Positions 7,786-14,710 of a stretch of DNA of 35,431 nucleotides are shown here, piece by piece (positions within the stretch are counted from its first letter, which is position 1; each line of letters starts with the position of its first letter). The notes under the pieces are model-generated. The model was not told the DNA's origin, did no database searches, and saw nothing but the letters and a program-made list of their open reading frames with translations. Both the position numbers and the translations under genes were made by a program. This DNA is from PALSA-610 sp038213435. GTDB lineage: Bacteria > Actinomycetota > Acidimicrobiia > IMCC26256 > PALSA-610. The DNA lies in the NCBI GenBank assembly GCA_038213435.1, contig JBBQTI010000043.1, positions 1 through 35,431 of the forward strand, read 5' to 3'.

Positions 7786-8691
7786 GTGAGCTCACACGTC
7801 GACCTTCAGCACATCGAGATCCACGGCCATCGCGTCGGCTACCGCAGCGCAGGATCCGGACCGGTGATCGTCCTCGTCCACGGCATGGCGGGAAGCTCGG
7901 CGACCTGGCGATTCGTCATGCCCGCGCTCGCCGAGCGCTTCACCGTCGTGGCCCCCGACCTCGTCGGGCACGGCGCGTCCGAAAAGCCGCGCGGCGACTA
8001 CTCCCTGGGAGCGTTCGCGAGCGGCGTGCGCGATCTCCTGTTGGCATTGGGTCACGAAAGCGCGACCTTGGTCGGACAATCATTTGGTGGCGGCGTCGCG
8101 ATGCAGTTCGCGTATCAGTTCCCGGAGCGCTGCGAACGGCTGGTGCTCGTGTCGAGCGGCGGATTGGGCGACGAGGTCAACATGTTATTGCGTCTGCTCG
8201 CGTTACCCGGCGCGGAGCTCGTACTCCCGTTGGCGTGCACCAACTGGGTCCATGATGGCGTTGTGAGCATCGCGGGTTGGCTGGCCAAGATCGGTGTTCA
8301 CGCGGGCCCGCACCTCACGGAGACATGGAACAGCTACGGGTCGTTGGCCGACGCCGAAACCCGCACCGCGTTCCTGCACACGCTGCGATCAGTCATCGAC
8401 GTCGCCGGTCAACGCGTGAGCGCGGCCGATCGGCTCTACCTCGCCGCGGAAGTTCCGACGCTGATCATCTGGGGCGACAAGGACAGCATCATCCCCGTCG
8501 AGCAAGGCCGTGCGGCCCACAAAGCGATCCCGGGAAGCCGGCTCGAGATCTTCGAAGGCACCGGACACTTCCCGCACTGCGAACATCCCGATCAGTTCTG
8601 TGAGGCCTTGATCGACTTCATGAACACGACGCACCCGCCGACCGCATCCACATCCCAGTGGCGGGACCGGATGCTGGCCCGCAGCACCTGA
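7786..8691 (+). CDS. alpha/beta-fold hydrolase
   Basis: A 301-residue alpha/beta hydrolase. The oxyanion motif HGMAGSSATW is at 32-41, the nucleophile elbow GQSFGG has S99, the acid lies in WGDKDSIIP (D231 or D233) and the histidine is H261 in GTGHFPHCEHP. The layout resembles meta-cleavage product hydrolases and lipases of actinobacteria, with a lid region around 140-200 rich in Leu/Trp. It is probably cytoplasmic. The GTG at 7786 was chosen because the conserved fold begins just after it and a -10 box lies eight bases upstream. Substrate unknown. Confidence 0.9.
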   Translation: MSSHVDLQHIEIHGHRVGYRSAGSGPVIVLVHGMAGSSATWRFVMPALAERFTVVAPDLVGHGASEKPRGDYSLGAFASGVRDLLLALGHESATLVGQSFGGGVAMQFAYQFPERCERLVLVSSGGLGDEVNMLLRLLALPGAELVLPLACTNWVHDGVVSIAGWLAKIGVHAGPHLTETWNSYGSLADAETRTAFLHTLRSVIDVAGQRVSAADRLYLAAEVPTLIIWGDKDSIIPVEQGRAAHKAIPGSRLEIFEGTGHFPHCEHPDQFCEALIDFMNTTHPPTASTSQWRDRMLARST

Positions 8692-8717
8692 CCCGAACTG
8701 GCCCCGCGGTCGGAGCG

Positions 8718-9305
8718 CTACCTCGGCACGGACGTGTGCTTGAACTCGTTGAGCTCGGGCCACTCGAGCAGGTCGAGCACCCGGTCGACGTCGTCGGGCC
8801 GCCCCCGCTCCATCAGGCGCACGAAGGCGGCCTTCTCCTCGACGACGAACGTAGGTACGCCGAACATGACATTGCGCTTCACCGCGTCGGTGTGCGTCTG
8901 GGCGAGCGTCTTCAACGGCCGGCCGGTCGCGACCTCCGCGGCAACCGCACGCGCGTCGAGGCCGACCGAAGTCGCGATCTCGGCCAGAACCTCGTCCTCG
9001 GCGATCTTGCGGCCCTCGTCGTGGCGGGCGGAGAACGCGGCGAGATGCCAGTCGAGGAAAAGGTCGGGGAACTCGTCCCGCACGGCAATACCCCAGCACA
9101 GCGCGCTCACCCCGGATCCACGCACCGCGGGGTCGAGCTCCCAAACCGGCGGCGTGCCCTCTTCGACGTGCACCTGGTCGAGCGAGAACGGGAGGAAGGT
9201 GACGTCCCAGTCGCGGCCGGCGCGCAACCCGGCAACGACGGACTCGTGGCCGTTGCGGGCGAACGGGCACCGGTAATCGAAACTCACGGCGAACTGACGG
9301 GCCAC
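8718..9305 (-). CDS. DsbA-like / HCCA-isomerase-type thioredoxin-fold protein
   Basis: A 195-residue protein with the DsbA-like arrangement: a first strand FAVSFDYRCPFA with C13, an inserted helical domain, and the cis-proline motif FGVPTFVV near residue 155. The active site reads CPFA, so only one cysteine is present and a disulfide-oxidase role is unlikely; the family also includes 2-hydroxychromene-2-carboxylate isomerases and glutathione- or mycothiol-type transferases. The GTG at 9305 has a strong GGGAGG ribosome-binding site. It lies 52 bases downstream of the PAP2 gene on the same strand. No signal peptide, so it is cytoplasmic. Confidence 0.85.
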   Translation of the reverse strand: MARQFAVSFDYRCPFARNGHESVVAGLRAGRDWDVTFLPFSLDQVHVEEGTPPVWELDPAVRGSGVSALCWGIAVRDEFPDLFLDWHLAAFSARHDEGRKIAEDEVLAEIATSVGLDARAVAAEVATGRPLKTLAQTHTDAVKRNVMFGVPTFVVEEKAAFVRLMERGRPDDVDRVLDLLEWPELNEFKHTSVPR

Positions 9306-9357
9306 GGGTCCTCCCTCGGGTGACGACCTGCCGGTCGCAACCGCACCAGCATGGTCG

Positions 9358-9888
9358 TCATTCCCTGCCGTTGACGAATGGGCGCAGAGCGAGTCCGAGG
9401 CCGACACCGAAGGCGGCTCCGGCCAGGACGTCGGAAGCGTGATGCAGCCTCACGTAGATGCGCGTGGCCGCCACAAGCGACGCGGCCGAGTACCAGGCGG
9501 GGCCGCCGCCGAGCAGCGTCGCGGCGCAGAACGCGGCGGTCGCGTGGCCCGACGGGAAGGAGCTCGTGATCGGGCGCCGCAATCCGTGGCGGAACTCGAT
9601 GGCGGCGTAATCCGCGGGTCGGATTCGGCGGAACAGCGATTTCACCACACCGTTCGTCAGCGCCGACTCGGCGCCGAGTGAGAGCGAGAAGCGCGTCGAC
9701 CACCCAAGGTCGCCGTCATTTCCGAGCGCGCGGGTGGCGCCGCAGATGTGCCACAGAAGGCTGTGGTCGGCGATACTCGACAGACGGTACGCGACGGCGT
9801 CGACAGGTGGACTGTGGAAACGGTCGAACCGGCGTTCGACCGCCCCATCGAACGCGGCGACACGCTCGACCATCTCAACGAGCTTCAT
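9358..9888 (-). CDS. PAP2-family phosphatase
   Basis: A 176-residue protein with all three PAP2 signatures: K83-x6-R90-P91, PSGH at 112-115, and R143-x5-H149-x3-D153. Members dephosphorylate lipid phosphates such as phosphatidate or undecaprenyl/isoprenoid pyrophosphate at the membrane. The hydrophobic segments (around 71-82, 116-145 and 155-170) are shorter than in classical six-helix PAP2 enzymes, so the protein may be less deeply embedded. It follows the RecB-like nuclease gene by ten bases on the same strand and is probably co-transcribed with it. The pairing has no obvious functional reason. Confidence 0.9.
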   Translation of the reverse strand: MKLVEMVERVAAFDGAVERRFDRFHSPPVDAVAYRLSSIADHSLLWHICGATRALGNDGDLGWSTRFSLSLGAESALTNGVVKSLFRRIRPADYAAIEFRHGLRRPITSSFPSGHATAAFCAATLLGGGPAWYSAASLVAATRIYVRLHHASDVLAGAAFGVGLGLALRPFVNGRE

Positions 9889-9898
9889 TCACGCAGCT

Positions 9899-10786
9899 TC
9901 ATGCAAAGACGAGGGGCAGTTGCGGGCGACCTTCGCGCTCCGCCTGGCGCGCGAGCAACGTCGGACGGGCGAGCTCGGGCTGGCCGTCGAACTCGGGACA
10001 GAACTCCTGGAAGCTGCAGTAGTTGCAGAGCGCGGACGTGCGGGGCCGGAAGTCGTCGCGCTTGCAGGCCTGGCGCACCGCCTGCATGACGGCGTTCGTC
10101 TTGACGTCGACCCCGCGGAGGCTCTGGTCGGACGGTGCGGTGATGATGCGCTCCGGCTTCGACAAGTACAGCAGCTGCACGCGTGCCGGCCGGCGACCGA
10201 ACATCCGCTCGCACAACAGCGAATAGATGTGGACGCCGGCCATGCTCTTCTGCTCCCAACCCTCACTGGGTGCAGAACCCGTCTTGTAGTCGGTGACGAC
10301 GAGCTCGTCGTTCTCGTCGAGCTCGAGCCGGTCGATGATGCCGCGGATCGTTACGCCCGCGCTCGTCGTCGCGCTGACGCGCAACTCGACGCCGAGCACC
10401 CTCACCGAGCGCGGGTCTTCCATATCGAAGTAGCGCCGGACGAGCACGTCGGCGTCGGAATGGAACTTCTCGCGCTCCTCGTCGGTGAGATCGAGATGCG
10501 CGAACTCCGGATGCGCGGCGACCTCGGCTTCGGCGCGCGCGAGATCGGCGAGCGCGCACTCGAGCGTCCGCTGCGCGGGAGGGCGCCACATGAGGTACTG
10601 CAGCGCCAGGTGCACGAGGGTTCCCTTGCTCGCCGGCGCGGACGGCGGCTCGGGAAGGCGCTCGATATAGCCGAACCGGAACGCCAGCGGGCAGCTCGTG
10701 AACGTTCCCATCGAGCTCGGTGACAACGACACCGGCACCGGGTGAGCCGGCTCCCGCGCCTGGTCGATCGTGTCCTCCGCCGTCAT
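9899..10786 (-). CDS. RecB-like PD-(D/E)XK nuclease with Fe-S cluster motif
   Basis: A 295-residue stand-alone nuclease domain of the RecB/AddB/Cas4 superfamily. Catalytic residues are H59 (GTLVHLALQ), D152 (GIIDRLEL) and D166-Y-K168 (TDYKTG). A Fe-S staple is indicated by C32 in FTSCPLAFRF plus C254, C257 and C263 at the C-terminus. There is no helicase domain, so it may act in DNA repair with a separate helicase. The ATG at 10786 is preceded by TATCGT at six bases and matches the family start. It is not next to cas genes, so a CRISPR role is not supported. Confidence 0.9.
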   Translation of the reverse strand: MTAEDTIDQAREPAHPVPVSLSPSSMGTFTSCPLAFRFGYIERLPEPPSAPASKGTLVHLALQYLMWRPPAQRTLECALADLARAEAEVAAHPEFAHLDLTDEEREKFHSDADVLVRRYFDMEDPRSVRVLGVELRVSATTSAGVTIRGIIDRLELDENDELVVTDYKTGSAPSEGWEQKSMAGVHIYSLLCERMFGRRPARVQLLYLSKPERIITAPSDQSLRGVDVKTNAVMQAVRQACKRDDFRPRTSALCNYCSFQEFCPEFDGQPELARPTLLARQAEREGRPQLPLVFA

Positions 10787-10792
10787 GTACCG

Positions 10793-10798
10793 ACGATA
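10793..10798 (-). promoter_or_regulatory. leaderless -10 box for RecB-like nuclease operon
   Basis: TATCGT on the minus strand, six bases before the ATG at 10786. It is divergent from the box at 10831-10836. Confidence 0.45.
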
Positions 10799-10830
10799 CC
10801 GCCGGGGTGTGCCGCTAACGGCGGACCGTC

Positions 10831-10836
10831 TAGGTT
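10831..10836 (+). promoter_or_regulatory. leaderless -10 box upstream of leader ORF and LLM gene
   Basis: TAGGTT lies six bases before an ATG at 10843 that opens a 14-codon ORF, and 47 bases before the GTG of the LLM gene. It is the best -10 match in this intergenic region. Confidence 0.4.
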
Positions 10837-10842
10837 CACGAC

Positions 10843-10887
10843 ATGCCGCCCAGTGTCGGAAAATGCCCCCCGAGGTTCGCAAGGTGA
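10843..10887 (+). CDS. possible 14-codon leader peptide overlapping the LLM start
   Basis: The ATG at 10843 encodes MPPSVGKCPPRFAR and stops at 10885-10887, overlapping the GTG start of the LLM gene as GTGA. It lies six bases after a -10-like box, so its ATG would be the 5' end of the transcript. The arrangement would couple translation of the LLM gene to that of the peptide. Evidence is positional only; the ORF could be fortuitous. Confidence 0.3.
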   Translation: MPPSVGKCPPRFAR

Positions 10888-11897
10888 AGGTCGACACCGG
10901 GGTGATGGCGCCGTCGCTGGCCGATATCGGGCCGCGGGCCCGCGAGCTCGAGCAGCTGGGCTACGACGGACTCCTAACGGCCGAGACCGGCCATGACGCG
11001 TTCCTGCCGATCGCGCTGGCGGCCGAGCACACCGAGCGCATCGAGCTCGCGACGGGCATTGCTGTCGCATTCGCCCGCACGCCGATGGTCCTGGCGTACA
11101 CGGCCAACGATCTACAACAGATGTCGAAGGGCCGCTTCGTGCTCGGCTTGGGCTCCCAGATCAAGCCCCACATCGAGAAGCGGTTCTCGATGCCGTGGTC
11201 GCATCCGGCCCGGCGCATGCGCGAGTACATCCTCGCGTTGCAGGCGATCTGGAGCGCGTGGAACGAGCAGACCCCGCTCAAGTTCGAAGGCGAGTTTTAT
11301 CGCCACACCTTGATGACGCCGTTCTTCGCTCCGCCTCCGAACCCGTTCGGTGCGCCCAAGGTTTTCCTTGCGGCCGTCGGCGCGAAGATGACCGAGGTCG
11401 CGGGTGAGGTCGCCGACGGGATCATCATCCACGGCTTCACCACGGAGCGTTACGTCAAGGAGGTGACGATGCCGGCCATCGAGCGCGGCTTGCTCGCCTC
11501 CGGTCGTGATCGATCGTCGTTCCAGGTCTCGGGTCCGCTCTTCGTCGTCACGGGCACGAACGACGAGGAGATCGCCACGGCCGCCCAGGGTGTGAAGCAA
11601 CAGATCGCGTTCTACGGTTCGACGCCCGCGTATCGCGGCGTCCTCGACCTCCACGGTTGGGGTGATCTGCAGACCGAGCTCAACGGGCTGTCGAAGCAGG
11701 GTCGATGGGTCGAGATGGGCGAGCTGATCGACGACGAGATCCTGCAGACGTTCGCCGTCGTCGCCGGCCCGGAAGGTGTCGGTGCGGAGCTCAAGCGGCG
11801 GTACGGCGGCATCGTCGACCGCTGCTCGTTCTACGCGCCTTACCGCACCGATCCGGAACGTTGGACGCGCGTGATCGACGACCTGAAGTCGGCGTAG
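10884..11897 (+). CDS. TIGR03617-like F420-dependent LLM oxidoreductase
   Basis: A 337-residue luciferase-like oxidoreductase. The N-terminus VKVDTGVMAPSLADI, then GYDGLLTAETGHDAF, IELATGIAVAFARTPM and KGRFVLGLGSQIKPHIEKRF, match the actinobacterial group described as TIGR03617. Such enzymes use F420; the substrate is not predictable. I chose the GTG at 10884 because the family starts at this point and GAGG lies eight bases upstream; an in-frame ATG at 10863 would add seven residues. A short leader ORF from 10843 overlaps this start. It is convergent with the alpha/beta hydrolase gene, 13 bases apart. Confidence 0.9.
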   Translation: MKVDTGVMAPSLADIGPRARELEQLGYDGLLTAETGHDAFLPIALAAEHTERIELATGIAVAFARTPMVLAYTANDLQQMSKGRFVLGLGSQIKPHIEKRFSMPWSHPARRMREYILALQAIWSAWNEQTPLKFEGEFYRHTLMTPFFAPPPNPFGAPKVFLAAVGAKMTEVAGEVADGIIIHGFTTERYVKEVTMPAIERGLLASGRDRSSFQVSGPLFVVTGTNDEEIATAAQGVKQQIAFYGSTPAYRGVLDLHGWGDLQTELNGLSKQGRWVEMGELIDDEILQTFAVVAGPEGVGAELKRRYGGIVDRCSFYAPYRTDPERWTRVIDDLKSA

Positions 11898-11910
11898 GCG
11901 GTCGCGGCCG

Positions 11911-12762
11911 TCACGAGGAGAAGCGCAGGATCGATGCGGCGCAGGCGTCCGGATCCTGTTGCGGGCCGAAATGGCCCAGCCCCTCCAGCACCTCGACGCG
12001 CCCGCTCGGGATGCGTTCGGCGATCTGCGATGCGAGCGAAGGGCCGACGTCGGTGGACGTCTCGCCGCACACGACCACGACGTCCGAGGCGATCTCCGCG
12101 AGTCGCGCGAACGCGCCGTGATTCGGCCCCATCGCGTACACGCGCGCTTCGATCTCCGGTCGGCACTTCAACTCGAGCATGCCGTCGCCACGGTCGCGAA
12201 GCCCGTAGTCGACGTACGCGCGCAGCGACGCCTCGGTCATCACGTCGAGCGGAGGTTTCGACGCGTACGCGGCGAAGGCTTCGTCGGTCGAGTGCCAGAC
12301 GTTGCGCCGTTTCCGGGCCGCCCGCGCCAAGAAGAAATCCTCCTGCGGAGGGAGGGGTTGCTCGGAGGCGAAGATGATCGGCTCGTAGGCCCAGATCCGC
12401 GCGAACGTTCCGGCGCGCTTTTGCTCACCGAGGATCAATGCCGCGCCACCCTTCGAGTGACCGCACACGACGAGTGTCGGCTCGCGCGCGACGCCCAGGT
12501 GCTCGGCGACTGCGAGCACGTCGTCGGCAAACCCGTGCCAGGAGTAGTCGGCGTCGGGCGCGTCGCTGTCTCCGTGCCCTCGGAAGTCGAACGACCAGAC
12601 GCGGCGCCCGCTCGCGACCAGACGGTGCGCGACCGGTGCCCAGATGAGGCCGTGAAAGCCGGTCGGATGCGCGAGCAGGACGGGTGCGCCGGCGCCACCC
12701 CAGTCGTGGACGACCAGCCGGATCCCGTCCGCCGCGAACGCGTGTGACGTCGGCGCGGTCAC
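11911..12762 (-). CDS. alpha/beta-fold hydrolase
   Basis: A 283-residue alpha/beta hydrolase. HPTGFHG near residue 32 marks the oxyanion region, GHSKGG carries nucleophile S103, and LGHFGPQQDP carries H264. The lid region around 125-185 is rich in charged and aromatic residues. It is the last gene of the minus-strand lipid catabolism cluster, 38 bases after the LLM monooxygenase, and no promoter or strong ribosome-binding site is visible in that gap. A hydrolase following a flavin monooxygenase would fit ester or lactone cleavage, but this is inference. Confidence 0.9.
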   Translation of the reverse strand: MTAPTSHAFAADGIRLVVHDWGGAGAPVLLAHPTGFHGLIWAPVAHRLVASGRRVWSFDFRGHGDSDAPDADYSWHGFADDVLAVAEHLGVAREPTLVVCGHSKGGAALILGEQKRAGTFARIWAYEPIIFASEQPLPPQEDFFLARAARKRRNVWHSTDEAFAAYASKPPLDVMTEASLRAYVDYGLRDRGDGMLELKCRPEIEARVYAMGPNHGAFARLAEIASDVVVVCGETSTDVGPSLASQIAERIPSGRVEVLEGLGHFGPQQDPDACAASILRFSS

Positions 12763-12800
12763 GTCGGGGCGATCACGCGGGCCGTGCCTCAGCTGGTGCT

Positions 12801-13937
12801 CTATTGCTCGGCCGCGTGGTCGGTGATGGCTTTCGTGATGGCATGGATCGCGCGGTTCACGAACTCGCCGCCGCTTCCGGTGACCCAGTCGCACGACGCC
12901 TGGGGCCGCACGAGCTGGCCCGTGAAGTGCGGCATCACGTACTGCGCGAACAGCTCGAAGCTGTGGCTCGTCGCGGCCGGGCTCGCCCAGTCGTGCCCGA
13001 ACAACAAGAAGGTGCCGAACCCGCCGGACTCGTCGAGGAGCGCCTCGATCTTCGCGATCGCGTCGTCGGGCGTGCCGATGACCGCGAAACCGTCCTCGTC
13101 GACGTTCGCGATGATCTCCTCTGGTGTGTCGCCGCGCGTCGGCCCCGCCGGGAGAACGTGCGTGAAATACCTCGAGAAGGGCAGGATGCCGTACGCGACG
13201 TCGGCGCGCGCCTTCTCCCTCGTCTCCGCGAGGTGCATCGGTCCGACGAGTCGCCATTTCGACCGTTCGGCGGTATGGCCGTGCTGCGCCGCCACCTCGT
13301 TCCAGGTCTGCCAGTGTGTGCCGATCGCGTCGAAGCCCTGCTTCGTCGTCGCCGCGATCGACAACAACCCCGCGCCGTGCTTTCCGGCAGCCTTGGCGCC
13401 GGTCGGCGAGATGGACGCCGCGATCGCGACCTCGATGTTCGGCTCGGTGTACGGCTTCAGCTGGAGGCGGGCGTCCTGCAACGTGAACCAGTCGGTCTGC
13501 ATGGTCACCGTTTCGCCTCGCAAGAGCGCCATGATCGCGTCGAGCGCTTCGTCCATCCGCGGGCGTTGCAGGTCGGCGGGGATGCCGAGCATGTGCGCGT
13601 CGGACGTGAGCTGTCCGGGCCCGCAGCCGAGCATCGCGCGGCCGCGCGTGAGGTGATCGAGCAGCACGAAGCGATCTGCGAGCATCAGCGGGTGGTGATA
13701 GGGGAGTGAGTTCACGCCGCTACCCAGCCGGATGTACTTCGTCCGCGCGGCTGCGGCCGCGATGAACACCTCGGGCGACGAGATGATCTCGTAGCCGCCC
13801 GAGTGATGCTCGCCGATCCAGACCTCGTGGAAGCCCAGGCGGTCGAGGTGTTCGATCAACTCGAGGTCGCGTTCGAGCGCGAGCGTCGGGTTCTGTCCCG
13901 TCGGATGGAACGGGGCCATGAAGAGTCCGAAGCGCAT
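12801..13937 (-). CDS. LLM-class flavin-dependent monooxygenase (limonene-monooxygenase-like)
   Basis: A 378-residue bacterial-luciferase-type enzyme. MRFGLFMAPFHP at the start, EVWIGEHHSGGYEIISSPEVF at about 38-58, and RTKYIRLGSGVNSLPYHHP are typical of the group containing limonene 1,2-monooxygenase and alkanal monooxygenases. A C-terminal helical extension (FVNRAIHAITKAITDHA) completes it. Expected to be cytosolic and to use reduced flavin and oxygen. The ATG at 13937 is preceded by TCGAAT at six bases and by a -35 TTGACC that is half of a palindromic operator, so it has its own regulated promoter. The alpha/beta hydrolase gene follows and is probably co-transcribed. Confidence 0.92.
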   Translation of the reverse strand: MRFGLFMAPFHPTGQNPTLALERDLELIEHLDRLGFHEVWIGEHHSGGYEIISSPEVFIAAAAARTKYIRLGSGVNSLPYHHPLMLADRFVLLDHLTRGRAMLGCGPGQLTSDAHMLGIPADLQRPRMDEALDAIMALLRGETVTMQTDWFTLQDARLQLKPYTEPNIEVAIAASISPTGAKAAGKHGAGLLSIAATTKQGFDAIGTHWQTWNEVAAQHGHTAERSKWRLVGPMHLAETREKARADVAYGILPFSRYFTHVLPAGPTRGDTPEEIIANVDEDGFAVIGTPDDAIAKIEALLDESGGFGTFLLFGHDWASPAATSHSFELFAQYVMPHFTGQLVRPQASCDWVTGSGGEFVNRAIHAITKAITDHAAEQ

Positions 13938-13943
13938 TCGCCC

Positions 13944-13972
13944 ATTCGACCCGAACTTGACCGCGCGGTCAA
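13944..13972 (-). promoter_or_regulatory. promoter of LLM monooxygenase, -35 inside operator
   Basis: Minus-strand TTGACC (13967-13972), 17-bp spacer, TCGAAT (13944-13949), then six bases to the ATG at 13937. The spacing is canonical for a sigma-70-type leaderless promoter, and the -35 hexamer is one half of the palindrome at 13957-13972. Confidence 0.6.
13957..13972. promoter_or_regulatory. perfect 16-bp palindromic operator (TTGACCGCGCGGTCAA)
   Basis: The 16 bases are a perfect inverted repeat. They cover the -35 element of the LLM monooxygenase promoter, 19 bp from its ATG, and overlap the last codon of the dioxygenase gene. A near copy lies at 17537-17552 at the same distance from two other starts. 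Size and symmetry fit a dimeric TetR-type repressor; no such gene lies in the window. Confidence 0.65.
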
Positions 13973-14679
13973 CTCGTGCGCGGAGATTGCGCGTCGACCC
14001 AAGCCGCGAGCGCGGGTCCGCTCTCGTAGCTCGTGATGAGCGCGTAGCGCGGCGCGGTGCCGTTGTGCACGACGACGTGCCACAGCCGTTGGGTGTCGAC
14101 GACGACGCGCGATCCCTTGTGCAGCGGTATGCGCGCCTCCGTCGCCGGGTCGGGGAGACCATCGGGACCGGTGTCCATCAAGAGCATGTAGCTCGTCGGA
14201 TGGTCGGTGAGCTCGAGCCACGTGCGCACAACCCAACCGTCGGTCGGAGGATTGAAACGGTTGTTGTCGTCGCGATGGAAGCTGCGCATCGCGAGATCGT
14301 GCTCCTGGGGCTCGAGCTTGATCGTGCGGACGCGCCCGAAATCGGCGCCGACGCTTTCGACGTATTCCTTGATCGTCGGGCAATGCGCCGCGTTGCTCGT
14401 GAAACGCGCGCCCTTGTCGGGCCGCTCGTCGCCCGCGTTCCAAAAGCCGCGGCAATCGAGCTCGCCGTCGGCCGTGGCGATCGGCGCGAAGTTGGTGTCG
14501 CCGCCGCTCTTCCAGTCCATGTACTCGAGGTCGAGGTACTCGGCCGCCGGAATCTCGAACGGGAGGTCGGTCAACCGTACGAACCCGCGCGATGCGAGCG
14601 CGCCGAGCCTGGGATGGGGAGTGTCGAGCGGAATCTCGCACGACCAGTGATCGGCGTTCGGCCAAAACGTGGTCGACAT
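13969..14679 (-). CDS. putative Fe(II)/2-oxoglutarate-type dioxygenase
   Basis: A 236-residue protein. The segment SFHRDDNNRF gives an HxD pair (H135, D137), followed by a beta-rich core WVVRTWLELTDHP, then VVVDTQRLWHVVVHNG (H201 or H205) and R211 in PRYALITSYESG. HxD, a distal His and an Arg after it match the metal and 2-oxoglutarate ligands of the cupin-fold oxygenases, closest in feel to aspartyl/asparaginyl beta-hydroxylases. The substrate is unknown. It lies 31 bases downstream of the acyl-CoA carboxyltransferase on the same strand and is probably in its operon; its stop overlaps the operator of the LLM gene. Confidence 0.72.
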   Translation of the reverse strand: MSTTFWPNADHWSCEIPLDTPHPRLGALASRGFVRLTDLPFEIPAAEYLDLEYMDWKSGGDTNFAPIATADGELDCRGFWNAGDERPDKGARFTSNAAHCPTIKEYVESVGADFGRVRTIKLEPQEHDLAMRSFHRDDNNRFNPPTDGWVVRTWLELTDHPTSYMLLMDTGPDGLPDPATEARIPLHKGSRVVVDTQRLWHVVVHNGTAPRYALITSYESGPALAAWVDAQSPRTS

Positions 14680-14710
14680 GCGAAGAAGTTTAGGACCGGG
14701 CGCCTCTTGA

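Noticed and set aside
9325..9340. Third TTGAC-type operator (GACCTGCCGGTC)
   Set aside because: It lacks the TTGAC/GTCAA outer bases, and it is not placed at a -35 position of a promoter.
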